NCBI GenBank assembly: GCA_964017125.1
Contig: CAXHKU010000964.1
Location: 1-64,000 of the forward strand
DNA from: Flabesymbios commensalis
Lineage: Eukaryota; Annelida; Polychaeta; Terebellida; Flabelligeridae
Direction of reading: 5' to 3'
Length of the DNA: 64,000 bases
The stretch's first letter is position 1. Each line of letters opens with the position of its first letter. Positions 1 to 10,647 of this stretch are shown one piece after another. A model generated the notes under the pieces. That model had not been told where the DNA came from. It saw only the letters and a list, made by a program, of their open reading frames with translations, and did no database searches. A program made the position numbers and the translations under genes.

Positions 1-327
1 ATGTTACTATAAGTAGTTCTTGGACAAGTTCAATAATGGCTGAAATTTTTTCAAAATGGCTGATTTATTGTGATTTTTCGCATTTTATGTCAATAATTTG
101 ACCTTGTGGGCGCGATAACTAAAAAGTTTTTATGTATCATCTTCAAATCTGTTATGCATGCTACTAATAACCAGTTCTCAGACAAGTTCAATGATGGCTG
201 AAAAAAATTTAAAATGGCCGATTTATTGTCATTTTTCGCATTTTACGTCAATAATTTGATCTTGTGGCGCTGCAATAATGACTTCAAGTTCAATAATGGC
301 GCGGGCTATTGTCGAGTGTGCTCTTGT
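1..327 (-). mobile_element. HINE/Helentron-like family A, 5' part (copy A1)
   Basis: This is the beginning of a non-autonomous element read on the minus strand. Its 5' terminus lies at 327, where the reverse complement reads ACAAGAGCACACTCGACAAT followed by AGCCCGCC. The same start occurs at 35648 and, diverged, at 23928, 24065 and 58670. Upstream of it (1-300) are about two copies of a 170-190 bp tandem unit containing 'gaccttgtgggcgcgataac', 'ttgttatgcatgttac' and 'aaaatggccgattta'. The plan of subterminal inverted repeat, central tandem units and 3' hairpin matches Helentron-associated elements (DINE-1/HINE and the 'pearl' elements of bivalves). It runs off the window start. The family name is inference; the repeat structure is directly visible. 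Confidence 0.65.
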
Positions 328-679
328 TTTTTTTTTTGGCCATTATTGAACTTGTCCAAGAACTACTTATTGGTAACATGCATACCCAATTTGAAGAGGA
401 TATGTGAAAAACTTTTCAACTTATCGCGCCCACAAGGTCAAATTATTGACGTAAAATGTGAAAAATCGCATTAAATCGGCCATTTTTTTTTTTTTTCGGC
501 CATTATTGAACTTGTCCGAGAACTGGTCATTAGTAACATGCATGACAAATTTGAAAAGGATTTGTGAAAAACTTTTCAAGTTATCGCGCCCACAAGTAAA
601 TGTTAACGCCGACGCCAACGACGCCAAACTTCAATTGCAATAGCCCACCTTTTTTAATTAAAATTAAAAGGCGGGCTAA
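328..679 (+). mobile_element. HINE/Helentron-like family A, 3' part (copy A2)
   Basis: A plus-strand piece of family A has two tandem units and then the family's 3' end. The end is a hairpin: TAGCCCACC at 641-649 can pair with GGCGGGCTA at 670-678 around an A/T-rich loop, and the element stops at about CTAA (676-679). The same end occurs at 24792-24828. The hairpin arm GGCGGGC is the reverse complement of the GCCCGCC found just inside the 5' end, which gives the subterminal inverted repeat typical of Helentron-type elements. No 5' terminus is present here. The piece abuts copy A1 head to head at 327/328, so it is either truncated or the product of an inversion. Confidence 0.65.
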
Positions 680-3553
680 AAATTATATAGGCCTTCATGG
701 CTAGACTCAAATTGTCACTGCAAAAACCATAATGTAATTATCAGGTTTAATATGAGAGGTTAAAAACTACTGGTACTTGATATTAGAATATATTATGTCT
801 AGGCAAAATTGAAATATATCATTTCAACCATTTTGGAAAGCTTCGCGGTTCCATTTTAATATGGCAGTTTATTCCTTGGTTGGTTTTCTAAGATTTTGTG
901 TTTATATGTGTTTCACAAATTTTGGTAAAACCTTTAGTTTAATAAAATGACTAGCTTCAGAATTTAGATTAGAATTTAGATTTTAAGCTCTCATAATGTT
1001 TTAAAAATATTTCATAGAATATTCATGTCCCACATTTTATGATTTATTTTATTATAGGCCTAGATCTACATAAAAGCTGTTTTTGGCTATGTATAAATGG
1101 TATATATATTCATATACAGTTTATATTTTTTTTATTATACTTTTTATTTTTATCACACTGACATTTAGTATCATATTGAGTCTCTCTGTCAATTAACATA
1201 ATAAAAGTTTTGTTATTATATTGATTTTGTTTCGTGTATTTTTTTATGATAATTATGATTAAAATGTGCATAATTTACCTGTATTTCTATCACTTGCCTT
1301 GGTACTCACATTTTGTTTTTCAAATTTAGGACACATATGTGGTCGGAAAAAATACAGTTTATATAATGCCTGAAACATTCCAACGCGAGCACGTAAATTA
1401 TGAAAAACACTTTTTTATCATTTCAAACGTGAAGGCGTATTTTCGCCTTCGATTTGGTTTGCTTTGGCAGTGAAATATATACCGGTAGGCTGTTTGATCC
1501 TTTTCTGGATCACTTTCACAATGTTGTTGTTGTTTTTATATATTTTATAATGTAATAAGCTTGTATACCTGTATACAGTGTCTTCAACTGAAGTGGTCCA
1601 CTGCCAATTTTTACCACTGCACTTATAAATTGTGAGCATTTCTTTTTCACCTTATAGGCCTAAAATAGCAGTAGTCTGAATAAGGTTGTTCATTTAAATT
1701 TCAAATGAGTTATATTGTGCCCCATGTTCTGATAGGCCTACAGTGACCACTTTTGTGAAAATATGTTTCTTATCAGCCAAAAGCCTGAAAATTGTGTAAA
1801 ATTATGTGGAATCAGTTTATTTGACATGTATTATAGGCCTAGTAAATTGACATTATTACATCCCTTTATAAAACCAATAAATTAACTCAATATATTTGCA
1901 ACAAAAAATGTCAAATAGGTTCAGGCTTAACTACTGAAATATTCCATACAATAAATTATTATTTTTTCTTCGCTCGGCATCACCATGGGACTATAGCCCA
2001 CCACTTAGTTTTAGTCATGGTTGTCAAACAATCTAAGCTTGCCCTGTTATTGATAGTCTATAAATAAATTTAAAGTGAAAACAATAAAAGTTAAAATTGA
2101 ATGAACCTGACAAGGTTTGCATTTCAAGGAGACTATGACCATGATGACCCTAACCCAACATTGATCCAGCATTTGTCCGGTGACACTGCAGTGGTAGGCC
2201 CCCCACATGGTCATGGACCTGTCAGCTTTTTAATGATATTTAGATCTAGACCTTAGGGGCCTTGCAAACTTAAAAAAATTCCAGACATCCTAAAATTTGG
2301 ATAGAGCTCACCCCACCCCACCCCCCATCCATTTTTTTTTAAACCAATAATCAAAGATTTTAATTTTTTTTGGTTTTCCAATTTTCTATCTAAAATGGCC
2401 CTGGGCCCACCCACCCACTTCCAAATTTGTTTTTGGATGTTTGGATTTTTTTTATCTTTGCAATACCCTTAAATAGTATTCACAGTAAGTGATTAGGGCT
2501 TAGGCTTGTACAACTTCTCGGAAATGTCTACTTAAGACGTCTGTAGGCCTACTAGGATAAGATTGAAAGACTGACTGACCGAGAGACACTGACAAGTCAC
2601 AATCATTGACATTGAGACATGCTCAGAATGCTGGCGTATAAAGTGTGGGCGCCTACAGAAGTGGCTGACAGTGACAGTAGCCTGAGTAGGGCCTACATGC
2701 AGTGACTGTCAGAGACAGTGAGAAAAGTGAGCGAGTGAGAAGCGGCAGTCACCAGGTCACACTCACAGTGGCTGCCCAGCCGCTCAACACGACAACAGGC
2801 TAAAAGCCAGGGGCATGGCCAGGCAGATTTCACGGCACACGCCGTCGCTTGGTGCTAAAATTCAAAGTAAACCTCGGCTGACAGCGTGTTAATTTTGTAT
2901 ATTTAGCACGATCATATCATATTACATGTATAATGACTGCCAGTTGTCTCGATAATCTAAATATAGTGACAAGTTATTAAAAAATAACCATATACCGTAG
3001 GACTTGTTTACTGTCATGACTGATGGCAACTTTAAACCGGAAATAACCAATTACCGCGTTTGTGATCGGCCAATGGACTCAAGTTCACTTGTGCGAAAGC
3101 GATGTTAGCATTCCACTGTTCTAATTCTGTGGTATAACGACAAAGGCAGTAACTGTTTCCTTTTCAAGTGAGCAGTTACTATCTTTTTGTTTCGCATGTT
3201 GCGGTGAGCCACCCCGGCCTGGTAGAGAGCAGCTGACTGACCCCAATGTCTTTGTCACGTGAAGGACATCGGATTCCCATTGACCACCCACCTAAACGCC
3301 CCACACGCACATACTCCTGATTAATCACGCCAAGGGTGTTCCGTTACGCTGGCACTCACGTGGCGCACAAAAACACTCAACTGAACTCGTGACCGTGCCG
3401 CATGTATGTGTCCAATTTAGAGCACGTAACAAAAACGAGCCTTGCTTGTTTAAATATGTACTCGTTATTAAAAATTAACGCCATAACCCAATTGACACAG
3501 GCAGGTCCTGTATTGACCCATCTTAACAATATCAAATTATTGCCTTTCATATA
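680..3553. other. Unassigned AT-rich spacer
   Basis: No convincing coding region or recognisable mobile element is visible. The palindromic octamer TAGGCCTA occurs repeatedly here, for example near 1057, 1654, 1733, 1833 and 2543. From roughly 2560 to 3450 the sequence is less AT-rich than its surroundings and could be an old regulatory or gene-proximal stretch, but nothing in it proves that. A short hairpin (AGTAACTG at 3148-3155 with CAGTTACT at 3173-3180) resembles one at 25713-25749. Confidence 0.4.
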
Positions 3554-3556
3554 CTA

Positions 3557-3965
3557 GCCCTGAAAACAAGTCTATTTCGCCCGAGCTGCATAGCCTTGAT
3601 GCCAGCTATAGAGAATAACCCGGCTGCTGCCCTCTGCACGCGTTACTGTGTACAGTGAGCCAGCGACGCGATCTGTGTCGCTGCTCACTATTCTCGCATA
3701 CAGAGCCCCAGGATATACTCTATAGGTGGATTCAAGGCTATGCACCTCGGGCGAAATTCTGTGAAACTCAATGACCTTGACCTCCTTTGTTTTTACCGAG
3801 CTGACTAATACAATGAAGTATGGGGGAGGGGTCTTATATAACCTTATTTTCACCGAGTGACGTCACTGCGTTTCACAGAATGAAGTATGGGGGAGGGGGT
3901 GTTATATAACCTTGTTTTCACCGAGTGACGTCACTGCGTTTCACAGATAGCCTTGTATTCAGGAC
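3557..3965. mobile_element. MITE-like inverted-repeat element with TA target sites
   Basis: The ends read GCCCTGAAAACAAG (from 3557) and CTTGTATTCAGGAC (to 3965). They are imperfect inverted repeats flanked on both sides by TA (3555-3556 and 3966-3967), as in Tc1/mariner-type or other TA-targeting MITEs. Inside, a second inverted pair surrounds 3575-3770 ('tttcgcccgag.tgcatagccttga' and its reverse complement). Within that sits a small hairpin (GTGAGC/GCTCAC around 3656-3690). The right part holds a tandem duplication of about 68 bp (3812-3878 and 3879-3947). No transposase is present. Superfamily assignment is open; an inverted-repeat element is well supported. Confidence 0.65.
3812..3947. 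repeat. Tandem 68-bp duplication carrying two palindromic CRE sites
   Basis: Two adjacent near-identical copies begin 'aatgaagtatgggggag' and end 'gcgtttcacag'. Each contains the full palindrome TGACGTCA (3858-3865 and 3926-3933), the consensus cAMP-response element bound by CREB/ATF proteins, and a TATATAA string about 25 bp upstream. A TATA-like string plus a CRE could serve as a promoter module, but no transcript start can be shown from sequence. Confidence 0.5.
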
Positions 3966-4264
3966 TATTTCATATCCTGATCTTGCTTAATTCAATCCTA
4001 AATTAATGATGCAAATAATGTTCAGTAACAATGCGGGAAATGACTAGATTTTGAAAAAAACATGTTACATGTATCATGAATACCCGTGCCTTAAGCTTAT
4101 TAATTACACTCGAATAGATCGGCACAAAGTAGGAAATTCTTGAAACGGTGATTTTAATCAAATAAAAGTCGATCTTTTCTCCGTTACTCGAAGCGGTAAA
4201 TTGAGTTAGCAATAACAGGTTCAAGTGAATGAGAGATATCCCACAACAATCATTATAGTCAGGC

Positions 4265-4400
4265 AGATATAACCTTGTAATTCATACAGAAGTTTATATT
4301 TTGATTGATTCGTGTTCAGCAGAGGCTAGAGTCATCATTTCCACCGGGAGTACTAAATTTCACCCAGTGGCTATTTTTTATTGGCATTTTTCCAAGATGG
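4265..4400. repeat. Dispersed repeat, inverted partner near 19120-19245
   Basis: The stretch from 'acagaagtttatattttgat' to 'ccaagatggccgcc' is matched in reverse complement at about 19120-19245, with the same order of phrases ('cagcaga.ggctagagtcat', 'accgggagtactaaatttc', 'acccagtggc'). The two copies lie 15 kb apart and outside any recognised element. The copy at 19 kb directly precedes a LINE 3' fragment. Class unknown. Confidence 0.6.
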
Positions 4401-4450
4401 CCGCCAATCGCTAGGCTCAAATCTATCAAATATTGTGATATATTGTGATC

Positions 4451-4860
4451 ATGGCTGACCAGCAACGTGTGAGAAGACGCTCTGAGCGTAATAAGCAAAC
4501 AATGCAAATGATTCACGCTTTGTGTTTTCACCAGACATAGATAAACGTTCTAAGAAAAAACAGAAGAAAGACACCCATTCTCAACGTCAGAAAATGAAGA
4601 AACGACCAGAGACCATTTTCTATGACTTTAAGTATGAATGCGACGATTTCAACGTAATGGCTCTATCTGATGACCAATCAAATGCTAAGTTCTGGACTGT
4701 ACGTTCTGATACTTGGCTCAGTGCCTGTTCTCAATATTATAATTCTCTGTATGACCAAGACGCGCTAAAGAAACGACAAGACATACGCCAAGACAGGGTG
4801 CGGAAAACAAGTGTTGGTGCCAGACAACCGTACAGTGACCAAATTCGGTCATATCCCTAA
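4451..4860 (+). pseudogene. Unrecognised lysine/arginine-rich open frame, probably broken
   Basis: An ATG at 4451 opens a basic peptide starting MADQQRVRRRSERNKQ. It stops after about 27 codons, and a second frame from 4522 continues in similar style for 112 codons (KRSKKKQKKD, then an acidic/aromatic part with FKYECDDFNV, ending IRSYP). The amino-acid make-up changes smoothly across the shift, so this looks like one small gene with a single frameshift. The alternative is chance. I recognise no domain. Just after the stop lies 'ccctaattcagtcatag', a phrase found inverted at 5218 and 5283, so the frame may belong to a mobile element. A protein search would be decisive. Confidence 0.3.
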
Positions 4861-6207
4861 TTCAGTCATAGTGACTTTATACTCTCTTCACAACCACGTG
4901 ACACGACGGATTTTGACGATGGAGTACTCAAATTAATCTGTATTATATCGTCTGTCATTTTAGAATATGTATATAGCTTATTTTATTATTTTTTATATTT
5001 ATAAGTTAGATTTAAAAAGTGTATGTCAAAATTGGCACCATTGAAAGGCAACCCACAAAACACCCCCCTTGCATTGCACACAATAAAATTCATATTTTGT
5101 CAAACATTACAACGTTCTAACTATTTGTATACTGACCTAATAATATCTCTCCATATATTGTACGATGTGCTTTTTAGGGAGCATCAATTGTTTTTGCTTG
5201 ATTGCGCTTTTTAAAATATGACTGAATTAGGGCACCGAAAAGTAGCTGCAATAGGACACCCTATTCGCTGTTTTTAAGGGGTGCCCTAATTCAGTCATAG
5301 CCCAATCAGATTATGCCATACATTATTATTTTAATTTCATATAAAGGTATTTTATATGATATATTTAATAATAAATATATAAATACAAATAAAATCGTAT
5401 GTCTTGATTTAATTGATTCTGCAATAACAATTAATGTAATATGCCTAATGATCTGTTTCCCACTAAAGACCACTCGCTGAATGGATGTAAGCTTATACAA
5501 AACTTTTCATTTCACTTTGCATTTCACCAACGACGTTCACAATGTACCAGTCACATGTGGGGTTCGCCAGTGACCCGTCCTCGGCCCTTTGTTGTTTACT
5601 TTATACAAAATCTGGCACAGGAGACCTTCATCTGCTATAAATCTTAGCAAATTTTTAATAGCGCTTTAAATATTTACTTTCTTAGCATGGTAAAAAATGT
5701 CCAGTGTATTTTTGAAATTTTCTACCAGTATCATCAATCTAATACCGCAGTCATGGGGACCTTGTTTATGTTTGGATAACGTTTTTCTCTTTTGATTATA
5801 CATGGCTCCATTAAAGATATCTCGGTGGATGTGGAGCTCTCCCTCGAAGGATTTATTCTTACAAGGAAAATTCAAAATGTCCGCCATTAGATCACATTAG
5901 TTATAATATCTTCATCAATGAGGGGTACTGGGATGATTGCTAGAAGTAGTACTTTTCGCCCCCATCCGGGGGGGTCATTAGGGATCTGTTCCGTCAGTTG
6001 CATGCTGTACGGCATGGTACGGAAGTAATCATCCAAGATGGTACGGAAGCAATTATCCAAGGGAAGCTGCAGCCTCCTCGTATCTGGCCATAATCTTCGG
6101 GCGGTTTGCCAATGACGTACCCTGGTTCCTCCGCTCAACTGCTGTGCCAATGCAGCTCTCGCATCAGTGCAGGCGCTGGTGTGGGCCGTGGTAGTCTTAA
6201 ATAACTG
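4861..6207. other. Spacer with inverted 'tgactgaattagggcac' phrases
   Basis: No supported gene. The clear structure is an inverted repeat at 5218-5299: TATGACTGAATTAGGGCAC, then about 44 bp, then its reverse complement. The same phrase appears at 4856-4872 (reverse) and 8543-8561 (forward), and in weaker form around 8300-8390. Minus-strand open frames between 5887 and 6320 show no recognisable domain. Confidence 0.45.
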
Positions 6208-6600
6208 GCAATAGAGTGTTGGACATTAGGTCTCTCACGTGGGATGAATGGAGTTACCCTTCCTTTTGTTACTCTGAGGAATATCCGACCCAAGGATAGC
6301 GGAGCTGCGCGAAATGCCACGGAGTTTCAGCATTAAATTGCACAGCGAAACCCAAATCTCCAGCCATCTGGGCAAGTCTGGGGGTAGATCCCCTAGACAT
6401 GACCAGTACCCCTTATCAGGCGAGCGAAGGAAAACGCTCTCAATTACCCACCATGCCCTATCACCCCCACCCTCACATTATCATTCATCTGTACATCATT
6501 CATCTCATCAATTGACTACAACGTTTTATCGTATTACAATGTCACTTAAAAGACCATTTGTGACGAAAAGTGACGTAAAACAATGATTTACTACTACTAC
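6208..6600 (+). mobile_element. SINE-like retroposon C', copy 1, (TAC)n tail
   Basis: This block of about 390 bp is matched in reverse complement at 23112-23450. Shared blocks in order are 'caatagagtgtt', 'gttaccctt', 'tccgaccca.gatag', 'cccctagacatg', 'catgccctat' and a 3' domain 'gaaaagtgacgtaaaacaat'. It ends in a (TAC)n run at about 6583-6600. The 3' domain and short-repeat tail also resemble the end of retroposon C ('gaaaagtgaagtaaag' plus TTAC repeats at 54970-55003). That is the pattern expected for retroposons mobilised by one LINE that recognises a common 3' end. No coding capacity is evident, and no tRNA-like head is obvious at the 5' side. Confidence 0.6.
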
Positions 6601-8559
6601 TACTTCATCAATGATTAAGATAAATACTTGGTCTTTTTCACGAAAACAATGTATGTTTTTGTTAAAATGAGTAGGCCTACGATAAAAAACATATATAGCT
6701 TCCTTCGACATCATTAGCATGCTTAAAATGATATGTTGACCCTTATTTACCCGTTTTCGCAGTAATGCTAATTGCCTAATCATTACACATAAAGTACAAA
6801 TGCCCATAAAGGTAGTAGATGGCATGACCCAGATACTATCATCAGGATGCTTGTGGACGGTGACCCAGTAAAGCACAGCCCTAACACACGTCAACATTCA
6901 TGCCCAATTATGTTTTATGTTTTGTCATGGGATCACCAGCTGATGTTTTAATTTTGATCCCTAAATTGAGCCTTGAGAAAGGTGTGTATTAAGGGAATAC
7001 CTAGGAGTTATTACCCCACTCAAGGTTCACACTGCTCCCAATCTCTGTGTATTCAAATGATGTCTGACCAATAATTTGTCAACACCAAACTTCAAAATAG
7101 ATGACTGCACCACCAGCGGGTTAAAATTGATTAAATGTGTATATTTTCACTTTATTTTCTAGTTTGATCTTGAAATGACCTTGATGAGACCTTGCCATAA
7201 TCTTGCTGCTATAACTATTGAGGACAACTCATGCCCATGTCTTTATTATTTTGCCCCCCCCCCTTCCCCCTAAGCTAATAATCCTGCTGACGAGTGTCAT
7301 CAGACAAATCTAGCAGTCAAATTACTGTTGCATCTAGGAGTTCAACATTAAAAGGGTTAAAGTAATATAAGTATCTGCCATTCGCGTTTTGTACTAGATC
7401 ACTGAAGCAAGCTGGACTATTGTAACTCTCTTCTGTTCAACGTCACTGACATGGAAATATCAAAGCTGCAGGGCGTAGAGAGCTGTTTGGCGCCGGTTTT
7501 GATTTTTCTTCGTTTTTTGTCGATTAACTCCTCTTCTAAGATCATTAAACTGGATAGCTGCTCATTTCAAGAATTAAATTATATGAACAACCAGACGCTA
7601 CAGAACTTTATTTTTTAGATTATGTTGAGAACTGTGGCTCTCACAACAACTGGGTTGGATGAATTTATAAAAAACATATTTAGAAAAGACAATTTTAGCA
7701 AAACAGAACAGACTCAGAAAAACACTATAAACTGTTGACCAAAACTAAAGATCTTGACAGAACACGAAAACAATTTGAATAAAGTTCATGAAAACATATT
7801 TAAAACAAAAGCAATTTTAACACCGAGGCCAAAATAAACCGAAAAGAAAAATAGAAACAAATGACTTTAATACCTCTGCATTGTGAAAAGACAAAGAAGC
7901 AAAACATAACAAATGATAAAAATATCATAAGGAAAATGTATACGAACAGAAAGATATATCTCACACATACCAGTTATGCTTGAAATGTACAGTGTTTGAT
8001 AGCATGAAGAGGGTGCCACAAAACATTTTAAATATTGCACAGATGGTATGATTGACCCTAAAAGCATGGCTTATGTGCTGTGGAAATTGGTGACTTGGTA
8101 TCATCATTTCCTGGTGGAACCTAGATCATTTTGTTCCCCTTTTCTTCTTAAAAACATATAGTCTACGGATGATTCGTGTCTTATTTGTGATGAAAAGTTC
8201 GAAAACTCAAGAGAGGGAAAGCATATGCAGTGGAATAAAGTAAAAGTTTGTGATAATTGCATTTAACTTTTTAAGCGCCCAAAAAATACCTTTTCCCATA
8301 GACTGACTGAATCGGGTCACCATGGCCATTTTAGGACACATAATATGACTGCATTGGATTCCGGGTTTCTAATTCAGTCACAGATCAAAAATATTTTTTA
8401 AATGGCTCTGATTTTGAAAATAATATCGTTTTATACCCAAAAATTGTTGTGTTAGATTTATTTACTAGTATATTTGTTTTAAAAGGTTGCGTCTATAGCA
8501 AATAAGGCATCATGTTGACTCAGAAATACAAACTATTCCATCTATGACTGAATTAGGGC
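6601..8559. other. Unassigned spacer
   Basis: No convincing gene or family-level repeat. The stretch includes polypyrimidine/purine runs near 7250 and weak copies of the 'tgactgaatt' phrase near 8300 and 8380. The final 'atgactgaattagggcac' (8544-8561) immediately precedes the LINE below and may belong to the locus the LINE entered. Confidence 0.35.
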
Positions 8560-8659
8560 ACGATACTCAGATTCAAGCTGTTACATCACTGTGTTTGTGT
8601 CTAAAACAGGAGTCGTGCTTATACAGGGCCATGGTTGAGCTAAATGGGGAACATCTGAC

Positions 8660-10530
8660 ATGCCAGCCATAAAGTCAAAAGTGAATGATATGGAATCTGA
8701 ATTTCATCAATCCACAACAACTGACCCCCTTGTTGATGAACAGCTTCTTCAGGAGCCATCTTCGCCCATCAGTAGCTGTTCCAGTCTGAACCTTTGTGAC
8801 AAATTTGTCATTTGTTCAGCGTTTGTACAAAACAGCTAGTTTCATTATTCCATCATCGACCAGCACACCTAAGATTCGTGATAAAAGTGATATAAATGAT
8901 AGTCTGTCAGACACAGCGATGTTACAACACTATAGTGATATACATGTACCAGCAGCTAAAATGTGCCTGGATAGTACGGAGAGACAACAGCAGTTGCTAA
9001 ACACTTTAAGTCTGTGTAGTGATGTGTACGCTGATTCTGACAACATGGATAACGATCGTCATGTCATTAGATGCCCCAGCCCAATGTCATCTTCTTCGCC
9101 TAAACTGCCACCTCCTGCCCTCAATCATTCTCTAGCGAGTCAACTCAAAGACGCTCAGTACAGAATAACTTCATTTTCTTCTGCGAAACATCAGCTTCAA
9201 CAAAAAGTTCAGCAGCTGGAGATAAGCAATAAGACCCTTAGTTCATGGTGCAATGAGCTTACTGAGGAATGCGACACCTTGCGTGCTCAACTCATGAGCC
9301 TTCAACTGGAAAGAAAAAAATCCCAATTTCAAACAGCCAAAAAAGGAGCCAAAAAAAGGGCTCTTTCAACACTACCAACGCATAGGCAAGATGACGACGT
9401 ACTGATCATAGAAAATAGTATAGTCAGACACTTGGCTGGAGAACTGTCCAAGACACACGAAGTAAAATCCACTGGTTTTGTGTACCCTGGTAGCAAATGC
9501 CAACGTCTTACTCAAGTGATCCCTTAAACTCAATCCCAGAATCAACGCAGAAAACCCAATGTAGTTGTTATGGCTGGTGGTACGAACAACATAGCAACAG
9601 GAGAATCTGAGACCAATATTTGTGAGAACGTGAACAAGAGGCTAAAAACTGCCCAGGATACATACCCACTATCTAAAATTATTTTTTTGTGCTGCCCATT
9701 CACCAGTTAGGCTAGATATAGAGACGAAATTCCTGATTTCGAATTATTGACAACCATGTCAAAAATAGGAAATACGAGAATTTCGTCTCTATATCTAGCC
9801 TAACTGGTGAATGGGCAGCACAAAAATTATAAAATTTCGCAGTTTTAGTCTATGAACATGTTTACATCATATGGTCATATTAAGAAGCCGAAATAAAATC
9901 ACCGATTTTTTAATGATTTTAGCGTGGGCCAGTCCCTTTAACCACGACTGGAATACAGCAGCTTGCCCAACGTATTAAAAACATTGTGAACCCAAGACGT
10001 GATAAAGCCGCCAAACTGACCAGCAGCCACATACAGCAACCAAATGATCACAACAAAAAAGGTCTCATGAACTCAAAACCCCAGATACAAAACAGTGACA
10101 TAAGATATAGGTCTACGCATCCACGCCAGCAATCAGTGCCCCTATGTATATCTGCCCACCCTCATCAGACAAGGATTATGATGCGAGACAAGTACACACC
10201 AGTGCCACAACACCTCACAAAGAGGGGAAACATGCCCCGGCGTAAAGTACCAGCCTTGATGGACTTACAGCTAAATCAACCTCACACAGACCCCCACTTG
10301 TGAACATCAGGTCTGAAGTGAACAACTCATCTCACTCTTTGTTAGGCTTGTGTGACTTTGACAACAAACATTTGTGTAGTGACATTAAAGAGAAAAATAC
10401 TCTAAACACGCGAGTGAACGAACTATCAACTGTGTTACACCAAAAGAACTCTCATTGTGTTGATGAATTGTCATATAAGTCTCATGATAAGGTAAAATTA
10501 AATAATAACTCATGTATAATAACATTGTAA
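8660..10530 (+). pseudogene. LINE ORF1-like protein: coiled coil plus SGNH-esterase-like segment
   Basis: ORF1 starts at ATG 8660 (MPAIKSKVNDMESE) and shifts frame near 8796. Residues from 9120 on (LASQLKDAQYRI to LRAQLMSLQLERKKSQ) form a heptad-like coiled coil. The following block has ENSIVRHL and, after one stop, VVVMAGGTNN. These correspond to the 'DSIxR' and 'hxGTND' blocks of SGNH/GDSL esterases, which are known in ORF1 proteins of CR1/L2 LINEs, where they are thought to act on lipids or RNA complexes. A palindromic DNA element interrupts the frame at about 9674-9937. Downstream (9986-10530) are low-complexity basic pieces. Several frameshifts and stops make it non-functional. Confidence 0.6.
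9674..9937. mobile_element. TTAA-flanked palindromic DNA element inside LINE ORF1
   Basis: The right end reads 'agcgtgggccagtcccttt' followed by TTAA (9938-9941). The same end occurs in opposite orientation at 63851-63873. Two arms, about 9686-9712 ('gtgctgcccattcaccag' and 'gctagatatagagacgaa') and 9792-9825, are near-perfect reverse complements and would form a large hairpin. The expected left terminus with 'actggccca' is missing, so the left side is truncated or was replaced by an inverted copy of internal sequence. TTAA targets are used by piggyBac and Kolobok transposons; which of these drove this element is not decidable here. LINE coding words resume directly after the TTAA (TTTGIQQLAQRIKNIVNPRR). 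Confidence 0.6.
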
Positions 10531-10647
10531 GCGAAAGTAGCACAAATCATAATTTCTCTACATCTTTAAATTTCACTTCATGAAATATTACAAAATACAA
10601 ACAGCCATGATAACGATAATACTCAAGATTCAGAGTGTGACCTCATA

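Noticed and set aside
2560-3450. Possible promoter or CpG-type region of a host gene
   Set aside because: Composition is less AT-rich, but there is no adjacent exon, start site or conserved element to support it.
5887-6320. Minus-strand frames resembling a small gene
   Set aside because: No domain recognised, and the region leads into the C' retroposon. Too weak to annotate.
6314-6586. 90-codon plus-strand frame rich in Ser/His
   Set aside because: It lies inside retroposon C', and its counterpart at 23.2 kb is not open in the same way.
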